NCBI GenBank assembly: GCA_963834685.1
Contig: CAWICW010000013.1
Location: 124,001 to 188,000, forward strand
Length of the DNA: 64,000 nt
Source: Palsa-504 sp963834685
GTDB lineage: Bacteria; Actinomycetota; Actinomycetes; Streptosporangiales; Streptosporangiaceae
Reading direction: 5' to 3'
Under the pieces are notes generated by a model. It saw only the letters and a list, made by a program, of their open reading frames with translations. It did not search any database and had not been told where the DNA came from. Made by a program: the position numbers and the translations under genes. The number at the start of each line of letters is the position of its first letter. Position 1 is the first letter of the stretch. Shown piece by piece: positions 36,094 to 45,533 of this stretch.

Positions 36094-36918
36094 TCAAGCG
36101 TTGGCGGTGTTAACCGCGATGCCGAACATCCCGTTCCTGTCCGCCGATGCACAGATGATGGTCTCGTATCCGGGATGCCGCTGGGCGAACATCGCGAAAC
36201 CCATGTGTGAGTCGATGTCGTCCACCACGATGACCCCGCCCGCCGACATGGCTGAGGCCGCCTGCTCCATCTCGAACAGCGTGTTCTCGGCCGTGTGCAG
36301 GCTATCGTGGATGAACATCTCCACATGGCCGACCTTGGCGATCAGTGACGGCAATCGCTGCTTACTCGAGCCTTCCAGGTACGACCACCGCGGACGGCAC
36401 GAAGCGGTGACAACTATGCCCGTCTCCTGGTGTAGTCGATGATCGAAGGGGAAAGGGAGATCGATGCTCCACAGGTGGCCCAGGTGGTTCTGCCCCAGCG
36501 CCTCGAGCACGATACGACTGGTAACACCATGCGCCACGCCGGTCTCGATCGCTACCTCGGGCCGGGTGTGGAGCGCCACGCACCACAGGGCACGACACAG
36601 CGAGCTGTCGCCGTCGGCGTACCAGCCATAGGTGTCGCGGCCAAAGCCAAATCCCCTGGACTCCAGCACGGCTCCGATGTCCGTAATTATCTCATCAAGC
36701 CGCTGGTCTTTCGGGCAAGGCCAAGGCGCGCCCAGTAGTTCGTGCAGGTGCTGATCCCAGGCCTGGTCCCCGACGAACATGGGTTTTTTTCCCCGCCTGT
36801 GCCACTGAGACCACTGCCGGATTTCCCCCGGCAGTGCCCGGCTTACCACGACCGGATCAGTAGCGAATGTGTGTGCAAGGCGAATGATCTTCTGCAGGCG
36901 CGTCCCGCTCCAAGCCAT
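36094..36918 (-). CDS. Methyltransferase_24-type SAM-dependent methyltransferase
   Basis: The ATG at 36918 lies just after the aminotransferase stop (36920-36922) and is preferred to an in-frame ATG at 36948. The 274-residue protein has VAIETGVAHGVTSRIVLEAL as the SAM motif I region, HLWSIDLP at strand 2, EMFIHDSLHTAENTLFEME and GGVIVVDDIDSHMGF, the hallmark of the Methyltransf_24/cephalosporin-hydroxylase-like group. It is co-transcribed with the EctB-type aminotransferase and presumably modifies the same product. The gene shares no close similarity with the methyltransferase at 28415. Confidence 0.8.
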   Translation of the reverse strand: MAWSGTRLQKIIRLAHTFATDPVVVSRALPGEIRQWSQWHRRGKKPMFVGDQAWDQHLHELLGAPWPCPKDQRLDEIITDIGAVLESRGFGFGRDTYGWYADGDSSLCRALWCVALHTRPEVAIETGVAHGVTSRIVLEALGQNHLGHLWSIDLPFPFDHRLHQETGIVVTASCRPRWSYLEGSSKQRLPSLIAKVGHVEMFIHDSLHTAENTLFEMEQAASAMSAGGVIVVDDIDSHMGFAMFAQRHPGYETIICASADRNGMFGIAVNTANA

Positions 36919-36919
36919 T

Positions 36920-38176
36920 TCAACAGACCGCTTGCACCGCGTCTCCAAGGAGTGCCAGTCCTTGGTCGATTTCGGCGTCCGTGACGGTCAGAGGAGGCAG
37001 CAACTTGATCACTTCGTCCTTGGGGCCCGCGGTTTCCACGAGCAGCCCGCGCTCGAAGGCAGCGGAAGACACCTTCTTGGCCAGCTCACCGTCCTCGAAG
37101 GCTAGGCCGTGCGCCAGACCGCGGCCGCGTGTCTGCATCGGGGTGCCGGGCACCGACTCGGCGATCGCGGCGGCCCCGGCAGCGATACGGTCGCCCTTGG
37201 CCAAGGTGCCGTGCTCCAGCGCCTTGTGCTGCCAGTAGACGCGCAGCGCTGCCGTGCCTGTAACGAACGCCGGGTTGATTCCGCGGAAGGTGCCGTTGTG
37301 CTCACCCGGCTTCCAGATGTCCAGGTCCCGCCGGATGAGCGTGAGCGCGAGCGGCAGGCCGAAGCCGCTAATCGACTTGGACAGGCAGACGATGTCCGGC
37401 TTGATGCCGGCGGCCTCGAAGCTAAAGAACGGTCCAGTGCGGCCGCAGCCCATCTGTATGTCATCGACGATGAGCAGGATCCCGTTCCGCTGGCATAGCT
37501 CAGACAGCTCGGACAACCACTTCAGCGGGGCTACGTTGATCCCGCCCTCGCCCTGTACGGTCTCCACAATCACCGCAGCCACCTGGTCCGGCCCAGCGTC
37601 GCTGCCCTGAAGCAGGTGCTCGATACCGCACGAACCCGGCGTACCACCGTTCAGGCTACAGCCGAACGGGACCTGGATAGCGTGCTGCAGCGGTACTCCT
37701 GCGGCCTGGCGGTGGAATTTACTGCTAGTGACCGCCAGCGCGCCGAGCGTCATACCGTGGAAGCCGCCAGTGAAGGTGATCACCTCAGTGCGGCCAGTAG
37801 CCATGCGGGCCAGCTTCAGCGCCGCCTCGACTGCGTTTGTCCCCCCCGGGCCCGGGAACTGTACTCGGTAGTCCAACTGCCTGGGCTGCAGGATGAGCTC
37901 GTCGAACGCCGTCAGGAACTCAGCTTTGGCGACGGTGTGCATATCCAAAGAATGAATCACCCGATCGTCGGCGAGATAATCTAGAAGCGCCCGCTTGATC
38001 GCCGGGTTGTTGTGTCCGTAGTTGAGCGCGCTGGCCCCGGTGAAAAAATCCAGGTAGGCGTGACCGTCCGCGGCGTACAACCAACTGCCGGATGCCCGGT
38101 CAAATACCGTTGGCCAGACACGGCAGTAGCTGCGCACCGCAGATTCCCGGTCGTCGAAGATTCCCATCGTTGACAT
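36920..38176 (-). CDS. Diaminobutyrate--2-oxoglutarate aminotransferase family protein (EctB-like)
   Basis: The 418-residue class III PLP enzyme has YLDFFTGASALNYGHNNP, the FPGPGGTNAVEAALKLAR motif, VQGEGG, LLIVDDIQMGCGRTG and the PLP lysine in CLSKSISGFGLP. The wording FFTGASALNYGHN is characteristic of EctB, which makes 2,4-diaminobutyrate from aspartate semialdehyde. No ectA or ectC lies nearby, so ectoine synthesis is unlikely here. Diaminobutyrate or a related diamine may be attached to a glycan or used with the PaaK-like enzyme. Start at 38176 has AACAGGAT upstream; an in-frame ATG three codons later is possible. Confidence 0.82.
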   Translation of the reverse strand: MSTMGIFDDRESAVRSYCRVWPTVFDRASGSWLYAADGHAYLDFFTGASALNYGHNNPAIKRALLDYLADDRVIHSLDMHTVAKAEFLTAFDELILQPRQLDYRVQFPGPGGTNAVEAALKLARMATGRTEVITFTGGFHGMTLGALAVTSSKFHRQAAGVPLQHAIQVPFGCSLNGGTPGSCGIEHLLQGSDAGPDQVAAVIVETVQGEGGINVAPLKWLSELSELCQRNGILLIVDDIQMGCGRTGPFFSFEAAGIKPDIVCLSKSISGFGLPLALTLIRRDLDIWKPGEHNGTFRGINPAFVTGTAALRVYWQHKALEHGTLAKGDRIAAGAAAIAESVPGTPMQTRGRGLAHGLAFEDGELAKKVSSAAFERGLLVETAGPKDEVIKLLPPLTVTDAEIDQGLALLGDAVQAVC

Positions 38177-38550
38177 ATCCTGTTCCCCTTGGGATGGTCG
38201 CCTCGTGTCGCCGACGCGCCTGGCGATTCTGCTCCATCGTGACCTTTTCGGTTATGCCGCCGGGGTCATGGAGCGTACGTTCCATCACAGCTCCAGTACC
38301 ACAGCTCTAGCGTCAGCAGATGCCACATCTGCTTGATGCGTCCTCGCGGTCGAACCGCGCGCATGCTCTGCCGTTACCGAGAGAAGTGCGTCTCCCACGC
38401 AGATCCCGAGGCGACAACAGGCAGCTCGAACGCATTTTCCCCTCGACGTGTTCACGACCAGCAGGTGGTTTAGCGGGCTCATGGGAGAACTCAGTTACTA
38501 GAGCGCGTGGTAGAAGACCGTGATACTACGAGCGCCAAGTTGGGTGATCT
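38177..38550. other. Intergenic region, 374 bp
   Basis: No gene supported. It holds the promoter of the leftward aminotransferase-methyltransferase pair and the 3' end region of the GT4 gene. No clear terminator hairpin was found. Confidence 0.4.
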
Positions 38551-39768
38551 CTACTCTGGATCGGGGGCTTTCGTCCCGAGCAGGAAGGATCGCAGCCGCG
38601 GACCGATGCGGCCTGCGTCGAAGTCACGGTGAAATCGGTCGGTCGCGGCGCTCGCCGCCTTCAGCCGCGCAGGCTCGCAGTCGAGCAGGTCGAGCAGGAT
38701 CGCGGCTGCCCGGGCCGGGTCATCAAGGGGCCAGAACCGGGCCTCGACGCCATCGTCGCAGAGCTCCGCGATGGGCCCGATGGCGCCAGCCACGATGGGA
38801 AGGCCAGCGGCCATCGCCTCGATGATCGCCAGCGATGACGTTTCGGCGTACGCGGAGTGGGCGTAGGCTCGGTAGCCAGACAGGAAACTGGCCACGTCAG
38901 GTCGAAAGCCGTGGAAGCGGATCTGCTCATCCAGGCCTAGTGAGCTAGCCAGTTGCTGGAGGTCTTTCCGGAGCGGCCCGTCGCCGTACAGATCGAGTGT
39001 CAGGGAGCGCCCGAGGCGCTTGGCTTCCGCCAGGACTTCAAGCAAGAAACGATGATTCTTTCTATCCTCAAGTTTCCCGGTGCTAACCAGGTCCCCGAGT
39101 GGCTCTCGGGGAGGCTGGGCGGACAGCGGCGCTATAAAGTTGCCGATGACGGCCGAGGGAACCTCCGCAGCCTCCGGCAGCCAGCTCAGGAGCGCATCTC
39201 GCGCCCATCTGGATACGTACACCAGACCGTCGAGCTGGGGAATGACCCGCCTTTCGAACCGCCGGATCCGCCGGAACACCAGCCCGTCACGGCTGATCTC
39301 CCTACCAGGTTCGGCGTATTCGTCGGCTTGGGAGACCCGAAAGTGGACGGCCATAACTACGCGCTGATGCGGCCCTCGCCGCGCGCGCAAGGCCGCTCCG
39401 GCTTCCAGGGGGCCCTGGGCGTAGACGACGCAGTCGCCTGCCTTGGCCAGATACCGGCGCAGCGCGTTGCGAAGGAACACCTCATGCCAGTGCCGATACC
39501 AGACGACACTGGCGGCGCCGCTGCAGCGGACCAGGATGAGGCGGAAGCTGAAGACGGCGTCGGTGAGCGGCCTACCCCACGAGAACGGAGTGAGAAGCAC
39601 GGCGGACCCACCAGATCCGTCAAGGTAGCGGCGCAACTGCCGCACGTGAGTGTGCACACCGGTCTGCCCTTCCTCGCGGAAGATGGTGGCAATCACCAGC
39701 GGCTCCGAAGTGGCATCCAAGGATCGTTCGCCATCCGCGAGCGATGCTGCACCATGGTTGTAGCTCAC
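38551..39768 (-). CDS. Family 4 glycosyltransferase (tandem copy 1)
   Basis: The 405-residue GT-B protein has an N-terminal acceptor half (EEGQTGVHTHVRQLRRYL) and a C-terminal donor half: TGKLEDRKNHRFLLEVLAEAK, LDLYGDGPLRKDLQQLA, IRFHGFRPDV and the E-x7-E-like TSSLAIIEAMAAGLPIVAG, with AELCDDG. It is nearly identical to the next gene (39861-41108) over long blocks, with differences gathered in short patches. It is the downstream member of the pair, both read leftward and separated by 92 bp. It adds a hexose to the repeat unit; the donor is unknown. Confidence 0.88.
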   Translation of the reverse strand: MSYNHGAASLADGERSLDATSEPLVIATIFREEGQTGVHTHVRQLRRYLDGSGGSAVLLTPFSWGRPLTDAVFSFRLILVRCSGAASVVWYRHWHEVFLRNALRRYLAKAGDCVVYAQGPLEAGAALRARRGPHQRVVMAVHFRVSQADEYAEPGREISRDGLVFRRIRRFERRVIPQLDGLVYVSRWARDALLSWLPEAAEVPSAVIGNFIAPLSAQPPREPLGDLVSTGKLEDRKNHRFLLEVLAEAKRLGRSLTLDLYGDGPLRKDLQQLASSLGLDEQIRFHGFRPDVASFLSGYRAYAHSAYAETSSLAIIEAMAAGLPIVAGAIGPIAELCDDGVEARFWPLDDPARAAAILLDLLDCEPARLKAASAATDRFHRDFDAGRIGPRLRSFLLGTKAPDPE

Positions 39769-39860
39769 GAATATCTAGAGCACTGCCGATCGTTACTTGA
39801 TACGCCTCGTCCGTGCCATCGGGCTACCGCAGAGAAAAGAGTGGCCTGCGGTGCCCAACG

Positions 39861-41108
39861 TTACCTGGCGGTGTCGTCCGACATTATAGGTGTCGTTCCC
39901 AGGAGGAAGGATCGTAGCTGGGGACCGACGACATCGGCACGGAAGTCACGGTGAAATCGGTCGGTTGCGGCGCTCGCCGCCTTCAGCCGCGCAGGCTCGC
40001 AGTCGAGCAGGTCGAGCAGGATCGCGGCTGCCCGTGCCGGGTCATCAAGGGGCCAGAACCGGGCCTCGACGCCATCGTCGCAGAGCTCCGCGATACCTCC
40101 GATACCACCAGCCACGATGGGAAGGCCAGCGGCCATCGCCTCGATGATCGCCAGCGATGACGTTTCAGAATATGAGGCATGGACGTAGGCTCGGTAGCCA
40201 GGCAGGAACTGGCGCACGTCAGGTCGGAAGCCGTGGAAGCGGATCTGCTCATCCAGGCCTAGTGAGCTAGCCAGTTGCTGGAGGTCTTTCCGGAGCGGCC
40301 CGTCGCCGTACAGATCGAGTGTCAGGGAGCGCCCGAGGCGCTTAGCTTCCGCCAGGACTTCAAGCAAGAAACGATGATTCTTCACCAGATCAAGGCCGCC
40401 CGTGGTGACTAGGTCCCCCAGTGGCTCTCGGGGAGGCTGGGCGGGCAGCGGCGCTATAAAGTTGCCGATGACGGCCGAGGGAACCTCCGCAGCCTCCGGC
40501 AGCCAGCTCAGGAGCGCATCTCGCGCCCATCTGGATACGTACACCAGACCGTCGAGCTGGGGAATGACCCGCCTTTCGAACCGCCGGATCCGCCGGAACA
40601 CCAGCCCGTCACGGCTGATGGGACTATGCATCGTAGCGGCCCATTCGTCGGCTTGGGAGAACTTGAAGTGGACGGCCATAACTACGCGCTGATGCGGCCC
40701 TCGCCGCGCGCGCAAGGCCGCTCCGGCTTCCAGGGGGCCCTGGGCGTAGACGACGCAGTCGCCTGCCTTGGCCAGATACCGGCGCAGCGCGTTGCGAAGG
40801 AACACCTCATGCCAGTGCCGATACCAGACGACACTGGCGGCGCCGCTGCAGCGGACCAGGATGAGGCGGAAGCTGAAGACGGCGTCGGTGAGCGGCCTAC
40901 CCCACGAGAACGGAGTGAGAAGCACGGCGGACCCACCAGATCCGTCAAGGTAGCGGCGCAACTGGCGCACGTGCGTGTGCACACCGGTAGTGCCTTCTTC
41001 GCGCAGGATGGTGGCGATTACCAGCGGCTCCGAAACCACGCCCTGGATGTGCCGGCCACCTGTGTGGGACGGTCCGTCATCGCTATCGCTCATATAGATA
41101 GAGAGCAT
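39861..41108 (-). CDS. Family 4 glycosyltransferase (tandem copy 2)
   Basis: The 415-residue paralogue of the preceding gene has the same length apart from the N-terminus and C-terminus. Patches that differ include FKFSQADEWAATMHS against FRVSQADEYAEPGRE, TTGGLDLVKNHRF against STGKLEDRKNHRF, DVRQFLPGYRAYVHASYSE against DVASFLSGYRAYAHSAYAE, GIGGIAEL against AIGPIAEL. Between them the DNA is almost identical, including silent positions. This copy's GIGGIAEL and YSETSSL fit the GT4 consensus better, so copy 1 may be the diverged one. Confidence 0.88.
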   Translation of the reverse strand: MLSIYMSDSDDGPSHTGGRHIQGVVSEPLVIATILREEGTTGVHTHVRQLRRYLDGSGGSAVLLTPFSWGRPLTDAVFSFRLILVRCSGAASVVWYRHWHEVFLRNALRRYLAKAGDCVVYAQGPLEAGAALRARRGPHQRVVMAVHFKFSQADEWAATMHSPISRDGLVFRRIRRFERRVIPQLDGLVYVSRWARDALLSWLPEAAEVPSAVIGNFIAPLPAQPPREPLGDLVTTGGLDLVKNHRFLLEVLAEAKRLGRSLTLDLYGDGPLRKDLQQLASSLGLDEQIRFHGFRPDVRQFLPGYRAYVHASYSETSSLAIIEAMAAGLPIVAGGIGGIAELCDDGVEARFWPLDDPARAAAILLDLLDCEPARLKAASAATDRFHRDFRADVVGPQLRSFLLGTTPIMSDDTAR

Positions 41109-41196
41109 TCTCGGTGGACACTTGATACGTGGGTTTGTAGCACCCTGATCTGAGGGTGGCTACAGATTTCGGATCCTTGTTCGCCTGGCCGCCAGC

Positions 41197-42105
41197 CTAA
41201 GAGGCTGACTGACTGTGGCTGGCGCGGTGGGAGCGGGTCGGGGTTATCGAGAAACCGGTGACCTGGAAATTCTCGTTCCTCCCACCCGTGCTGCAGATCT
41301 CCCAGCCATAGCCGATCGACCACAGGCCGACCCGGGCCGACAGGTACCGGTGGTGCACCAGCCAGGTGAGCATAGACAGGATGTCGACCCTACCGGACTG
41401 CTCGTTGCGGGCCAGCTTCCAGATCAGCGATGACCCGTATTTGCACAGGTTCCAGTCCTGCACCGGGACACCGTTCCTGCCGCCGAACCGGACATCGGTG
41501 GCCGAGTAGCTGCAGGCGCCGTTGTCAGCGAAATCATGCTGGATCATCACCTCATCGGGGCTAGAGGTGCAGTTGGACTTCGACGGGTTGCAGTTGTCCG
41601 GCCCGAGCCAGACGTCGTACATTGCCCAAGCACTGGTCCCGCGCGTGGCGTACATGTTTTCTTTGAACGATGAGTAGATGGAGGAGTATTCGGTCAGCGG
41701 GGTGGGTACGTCGGTGACCTGCCCGTAGTTCGCGCCGATGCTCGGGTAGGCCACCACCGCCGTGTTCCCGGCGGGCATGTCGGAGGTCACGTGCCAGTTG
41801 CCCGGGTTGGTTGCGTAAAGGGTCTGCCGCCAGCCGGGGATCGGGTTCCATACGTTGTTCCCAACGTTGGTGCTGGAGGTAGTCCCGGCGATCTGGGTGT
41901 AGCTGTTGTACGGGCCGCATTCCCCCTTCGCGGCGGCGGTCACGCAGACGGCCGACGAAAAGCTCAGGCTCTGCGGTGGCTCGGCGGTCGAGTTCGGGCT
42001 GAGCGACGGCTTAGGCGTAAGGGTCGCAGCGCTGCCGCATCCAGCGGTGAGCCCAGCGGTAAGCATGGCCACGATCGCCAGTACCGCGACCTTTAGACAC
42101 GTCAC
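41197..42105 (-). CDS. Secreted GH12-like lipoprotein (paralogue 3)
   Basis: Starting at GTG 42105, the 302-residue product has a lipoprotein signal (MTCLKVAVLAIVAM... LTAGCG) and a short linker. Its GH12-like domain contains NNVWNPIPGWRQTLYA, the inner Glu in DEVMIQHDF and the late Glu in GYGWEICSTGGRNENFQV. Signal peptide and domain are closest to paralogue 1. Extra cysteines (NCNPSKSNCTS) form a small insert. It lies in the polysaccharide locus between glycosyltransferases, which suggests that it acts on or binds the exported polymer. Confidence 0.62.
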   Translation of the reverse strand: MTCLKVAVLAIVAMLTAGLTAGCGSAATLTPKPSLSPNSTAEPPQSLSFSSAVCVTAAAKGECGPYNSYTQIAGTTSSTNVGNNVWNPIPGWRQTLYATNPGNWHVTSDMPAGNTAVVAYPSIGANYGQVTDVPTPLTEYSSIYSSFKENMYATRGTSAWAMYDVWLGPDNCNPSKSNCTSSPDEVMIQHDFADNGACSYSATDVRFGGRNGVPVQDWNLCKYGSSLIWKLARNEQSGRVDILSMLTWLVHHRYLSARVGLWSIGYGWEICSTGGRNENFQVTGFSITPTRSHRASHSQSAS

Positions 42106-42389
42106 GGTCCGTCACGCTATCACGTCGTTTAGGTCAGGTTGGGCCAGAACTCCGCGACGATGGCTGATATGTCACCCGGGGTATCACTGCCACCTACCGA
42201 GTGATCTTGTGAGACGTGCTACCCCACAGTAAACGAACCCAAGCCGGCCCTACCAAGCGCGATGCGTTGGGCCTCGATGGTCTCGATACGGCGACCGCGG
42301 CACGCGCGTCTACAGATGGCGGTTCAGTCTCTGTCGGCAGGCGACCGGTCGGCGAGGTAAGGCAGGTTCGTGCGCGGGGGGCGTCCCGA

Positions 42390-43601
42390 GTGGCCCGAGT
42401 CCTTATCATCGTCCAGAACCTTCCGGTGCCCTTCGACCGGCGCGTATGGCTGGAATGTAAGGCGCTGACTTCGGCCGGTTACGGTGTGGCTGTCGTATGC
42501 CCGAAGGGCCGGGACGAGCCGGCCTACCAGGTCATCGACTCTGTGGAGTTGTACAGATACCGGCCTTACGCACCCGGCGGCAGCAAGGTCAGCTTCATCG
42601 CCGAGTACATATACTCGTTTGTCGCTACGGGATGGGGAGTTCTCAAGGCTAGGCGGTCCGGCCGCTTCGCGGCTATTCAAGCCTGCAACCCACCTGATAT
42701 CTTCTGGCCGCTTGCCCTAGTCTTCCGCGTGCTCGAGGGAACACGCTTCGTTTTTGATCACCATGACCTTTGCCCTGAGCTTTATCAATCTCGTTTCCAC
42801 GGGGGTCCGAAACTACCTTACAAAGGATTGCTGGCCCTTGAGCGCAGGACGCATCGGGCCGCGGATCACGTCATCGCCACAAATGACTCTTACCGGAAGA
42901 TTGCGATGACGCGCGGTGGCAAGCGGGCCAACGAGGTAACAGTCGTCCGTACCGGGCCGGACCTGCAGCGGCTGCAGCCTCGGGAGGCTGAGCCGGAGCT
43001 CCGGCGCGGCCGCCGGTTTCTCGTCGCTTACATTGGCGTCATGGGTCCGCAGGACGGTGTGGACATCGTAGTACGGGCGGCCGACATCGTCGTTAACAAA
43101 CTTGGCCGTGACGACATCGCCTTCACATTGATCGGTTCAGGGGATTGCTTCGAAGATCTGATAGCACTGCGTGACGAGCTCAGCTTGGCAGGCCACGTGG
43201 AGTTTACCGGACGGGCGCCGGATGAGCTTGTCGTAGGCATCATGTCAACCGCTGACATTGGTCTTTCGCCAGATCCAAAGAATCCGCTCAATGACGTGTC
43301 GACGATGAACAAGACAATGGAATACATGACCTTCGGGCTTCCCGTGATTGCTTTCGATCTACGAGAAACGCGCGTCTCAGCGGGCGACGCCGCGGTTTAC
43401 GTCCAGCCCAACGACGAGTATAAGTATGCCGAGGCTATCGTGGCCCTGATAGATGATGAGCTGAGACGCACCCTAATGGGCAAGATTGGCCGGGGGCGGA
43501 TCGAACAAGAGCTGGCCTGGTATCACCAAGAAAGCGCCTATCTCGGCGTCTATGAAAAAGTCCTCACCGAAGGCAATGCCGCCAAGCGGGCGACAGCCTG
43601 A
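42390..43601 (+). CDS. Family 4 glycosyltransferase
   Basis: The family homology starts at VARVLIIVQNLPVPFDRRVWLECKAL, so the GTG at 42390 is chosen; an in-frame start at 42216 would add 58 residues with no family features. The 403-residue protein has a GT-B fold with VFDHHDLCPELYQSRF, VAYIGVMGPQDGVD, FTLIGSGDCFEDL, VEFTGRAPDEL and the donor-site stretch NKTMEYMTFGLPVIAFDLRETRVSAG. It resembles WcaI/FdtC-like GT4 enzymes of capsule loci. Its stop is one base before the AsnB start, so the two form an operon with the following genes. Confidence 0.87.
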   Translation: MARVLIIVQNLPVPFDRRVWLECKALTSAGYGVAVVCPKGRDEPAYQVIDSVELYRYRPYAPGGSKVSFIAEYIYSFVATGWGVLKARRSGRFAAIQACNPPDIFWPLALVFRVLEGTRFVFDHHDLCPELYQSRFHGGPKLPYKGLLALERRTHRAADHVIATNDSYRKIAMTRGGKRANEVTVVRTGPDLQRLQPREAEPELRRGRRFLVAYIGVMGPQDGVDIVVRAADIVVNKLGRDDIAFTLIGSGDCFEDLIALRDELSLAGHVEFTGRAPDELVVGIMSTADIGLSPDPKNPLNDVSTMNKTMEYMTFGLPVIAFDLRETRVSAGDAAVYVQPNDEYKYAEAIVALIDDELRRTLMGKIGRGRIEQELAWYHQESAYLGVYEKVLTEGNAAKRATA

Positions 43602-43602
43602 G

Positions 43603-45519
43603 ATGTGCGGAATCGTGGGGTGCTACCAGCAAGCTGACGGTCAGAAGCTGGTCGACATCATGACTGACCGGATCGCGCATCGTGGCCCGGATGCGGACGG
43701 AAGCTGGAACCACGAGGACGACCGGGTAGGCGTGCACCTTGGCCATCGGCGGCTTTCCATCATCGATCTGTCGGCCGGCGCCAACCAGCCGATGTCCAAG
43801 GACGGCCTGACCATCGTTTATAACGGCGAGCTGTATAACTTCAAAGAGCTGAGGGCCGACCTGAAGGCTCGCGGCGTGCGATTTGCCACCGAATCTGACA
43901 CCGAGGTCGTGCTCGAGGCGTGGCGGGCATGGGGCCCGCAGGGTTTGCGGCGGTTCCGCGGCATGTTCGCGTTCGCCTTGGCGGACGAGACCACAGGGGA
44001 CCTCGTGCTGGTCCGCGACCCGCTCGGCATCAAGCCGCTGTTCTATCTTCCGCGAGGTCAGGGCCTGGTCTTCGCCTCGGAGTTGAAAGCTCTCACAGCC
44101 GCGCTGGGTGGAGAACTGCGGATCGATCCGGGCGCCATGGTGGCGTCAATGCTCTACTACTGGGTGCCAGATCAGCGGTGTGCCATCGAGGGGGTGAGGA
44201 AGCTTCCGCCCGGCTCGTGGGGACGCATTCGGCCAGATGGTCACTTCTCGGTCCTGCACTACTGGCGCGTGGCCGACGTGGCACAGGAGGCCGCGTGCGG
44301 CGTGGACCTGGCCACAGCGGACCTGGGCCAAGTGATCAAGGAGTCGGTAACGGCCCATCTGGTGTCCGACGTGCCCGTGTCGAGCTTCCTATCCGGGGGC
44401 TTGGACTCCAGCCTGGTAACGGTGCTGGCGCATCAGGCAGGCCAGGGAATCGACGCCTACAGCATCACCTTCAGGCCGGAAGACCACCGGCTGGAAGCGA
44501 TGCCCGACGACGCGTTCTACGCGCGGAAGGTCGCATCGCAGTTCGGCATCGACCTGCATGAGATTCAGATTTCGCCCGATGTCGTCAGCCTCCTGCCCCG
44601 GATGGTGGACGTGCTCGACGAGCCGATAGGCGATCCCGCTGCGATTAACACGCTGCTCATGTGCCAGGCCGCACGTGCACGCGGCGTCAAGGTCATTCTT
44701 TCCGGCATGGGTGCCGACGAGCTGTTTGGTGGCTACCGTAAGCACGTTGCCAATGTCATGGCGGGCAGGTACGGCAGACTGCCCGCGAGCGCTCGGGCCG
44801 GGGTGCGCTTCGCGGTAGACCGGGTCCCTGTGAGCGTCGGAGACCGGGGCCTGCGGTACGCGCGGTGGGCGAAGCGCTTCCTGACCTTCGCGGAGCTCCC
44901 GGAGGAGCCACGGTTCCGCCGCAGCTACACGCTCTACGACGCAGACGAGCTCAGCGCCTTGGTGAGCCCCGACCTGGCTGGCCACGTCTACCACGTCATC
45001 GAGGAACACAGCGAGATCTACAACGACAACTCACTGCCGGATGAGGTCAACCGTATGTGCCTGGCCGACGTTCGCCTGTTCCTGGCCGGGCTAAACCTGA
45101 CCTACACCGATCGGGCCAGCATGGCAGCGTCCGTCGAAGTGCGTGTCCCGTTCGTCGATCCGCTTGTCGCCCGCGCTGCCTTCTCCATTAAGGGCAGCGA
45201 CAAGATCGGACACCGGCACGGCAAGCTGGCGCTGAAGCGGGCGGCTGAGATCTGGCTGCCGCGCGAGATCGTATACCGGCCGAAGGCATCATTTAGTGCG
45301 CCGCTACGGGCATGGGTACGAAACGACCTGCGACAAGTCATCGATGACGTGCTTGTGCACGGGGATCTGACGGGGTCGGGGATCATACGGGCCGGTGCGC
45401 TTCGGCAGCTGATCAAGGACGAGCGGGTCGGCCGGGCCGACCGAGCGAAACAGATATGGCAGCTGCTCACGCTGGAGCTGTGGTACCGCAACGTACGGTC
45501 CGCCGGCGTGGCGGCCTGA
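43603..45519 (+). CDS. asnB: Asparagine synthase (glutamine-hydrolysing) family protein
   Basis: The ATG at 43603 is fixed by the required N-terminal Cys (MCGIVGCYQ) of class II glutamine amidotransferases. The 638-residue protein has the glutaminase domain (RGPDADG, LGHRRLSIIDLS, NGELYNF) and the synthetase domain with the PP-loop SSFLSGGLDSSLVTVLA and SGMGADELFGGY. AsnB-type enzymes in polysaccharide or exosortase-linked clusters probably amidate sugar carboxylates or similar acids rather than supply asparagine; which applies here is unknown. It lies in a rightward operon from the GT4 gene to the DUF218 gene. Confidence 0.9.
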   Translation: MCGIVGCYQQADGQKLVDIMTDRIAHRGPDADGSWNHEDDRVGVHLGHRRLSIIDLSAGANQPMSKDGLTIVYNGELYNFKELRADLKARGVRFATESDTEVVLEAWRAWGPQGLRRFRGMFAFALADETTGDLVLVRDPLGIKPLFYLPRGQGLVFASELKALTAALGGELRIDPGAMVASMLYYWVPDQRCAIEGVRKLPPGSWGRIRPDGHFSVLHYWRVADVAQEAACGVDLATADLGQVIKESVTAHLVSDVPVSSFLSGGLDSSLVTVLAHQAGQGIDAYSITFRPEDHRLEAMPDDAFYARKVASQFGIDLHEIQISPDVVSLLPRMVDVLDEPIGDPAAINTLLMCQAARARGVKVILSGMGADELFGGYRKHVANVMAGRYGRLPASARAGVRFAVDRVPVSVGDRGLRYARWAKRFLTFAELPEEPRFRRSYTLYDADELSALVSPDLAGHVYHVIEEHSEIYNDNSLPDEVNRMCLADVRLFLAGLNLTYTDRASMAASVEVRVPFVDPLVARAAFSIKGSDKIGHRHGKLALKRAAEIWLPREIVYRPKASFSAPLRAWVRNDLRQVIDDVLVHGDLTGSGIIRAGALRQLIKDERVGRADRAKQIWQLLTLELWYRNVRSAGVAA

Positions 45520-45533
45520 CTGGCGAGGACAAG

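Noticed and set aside
36920..38176. Ectoine biosynthesis
   Set aside because: Only the EctB-type enzyme is present; no ectA, ectC or ectD neighbours are found in the window.
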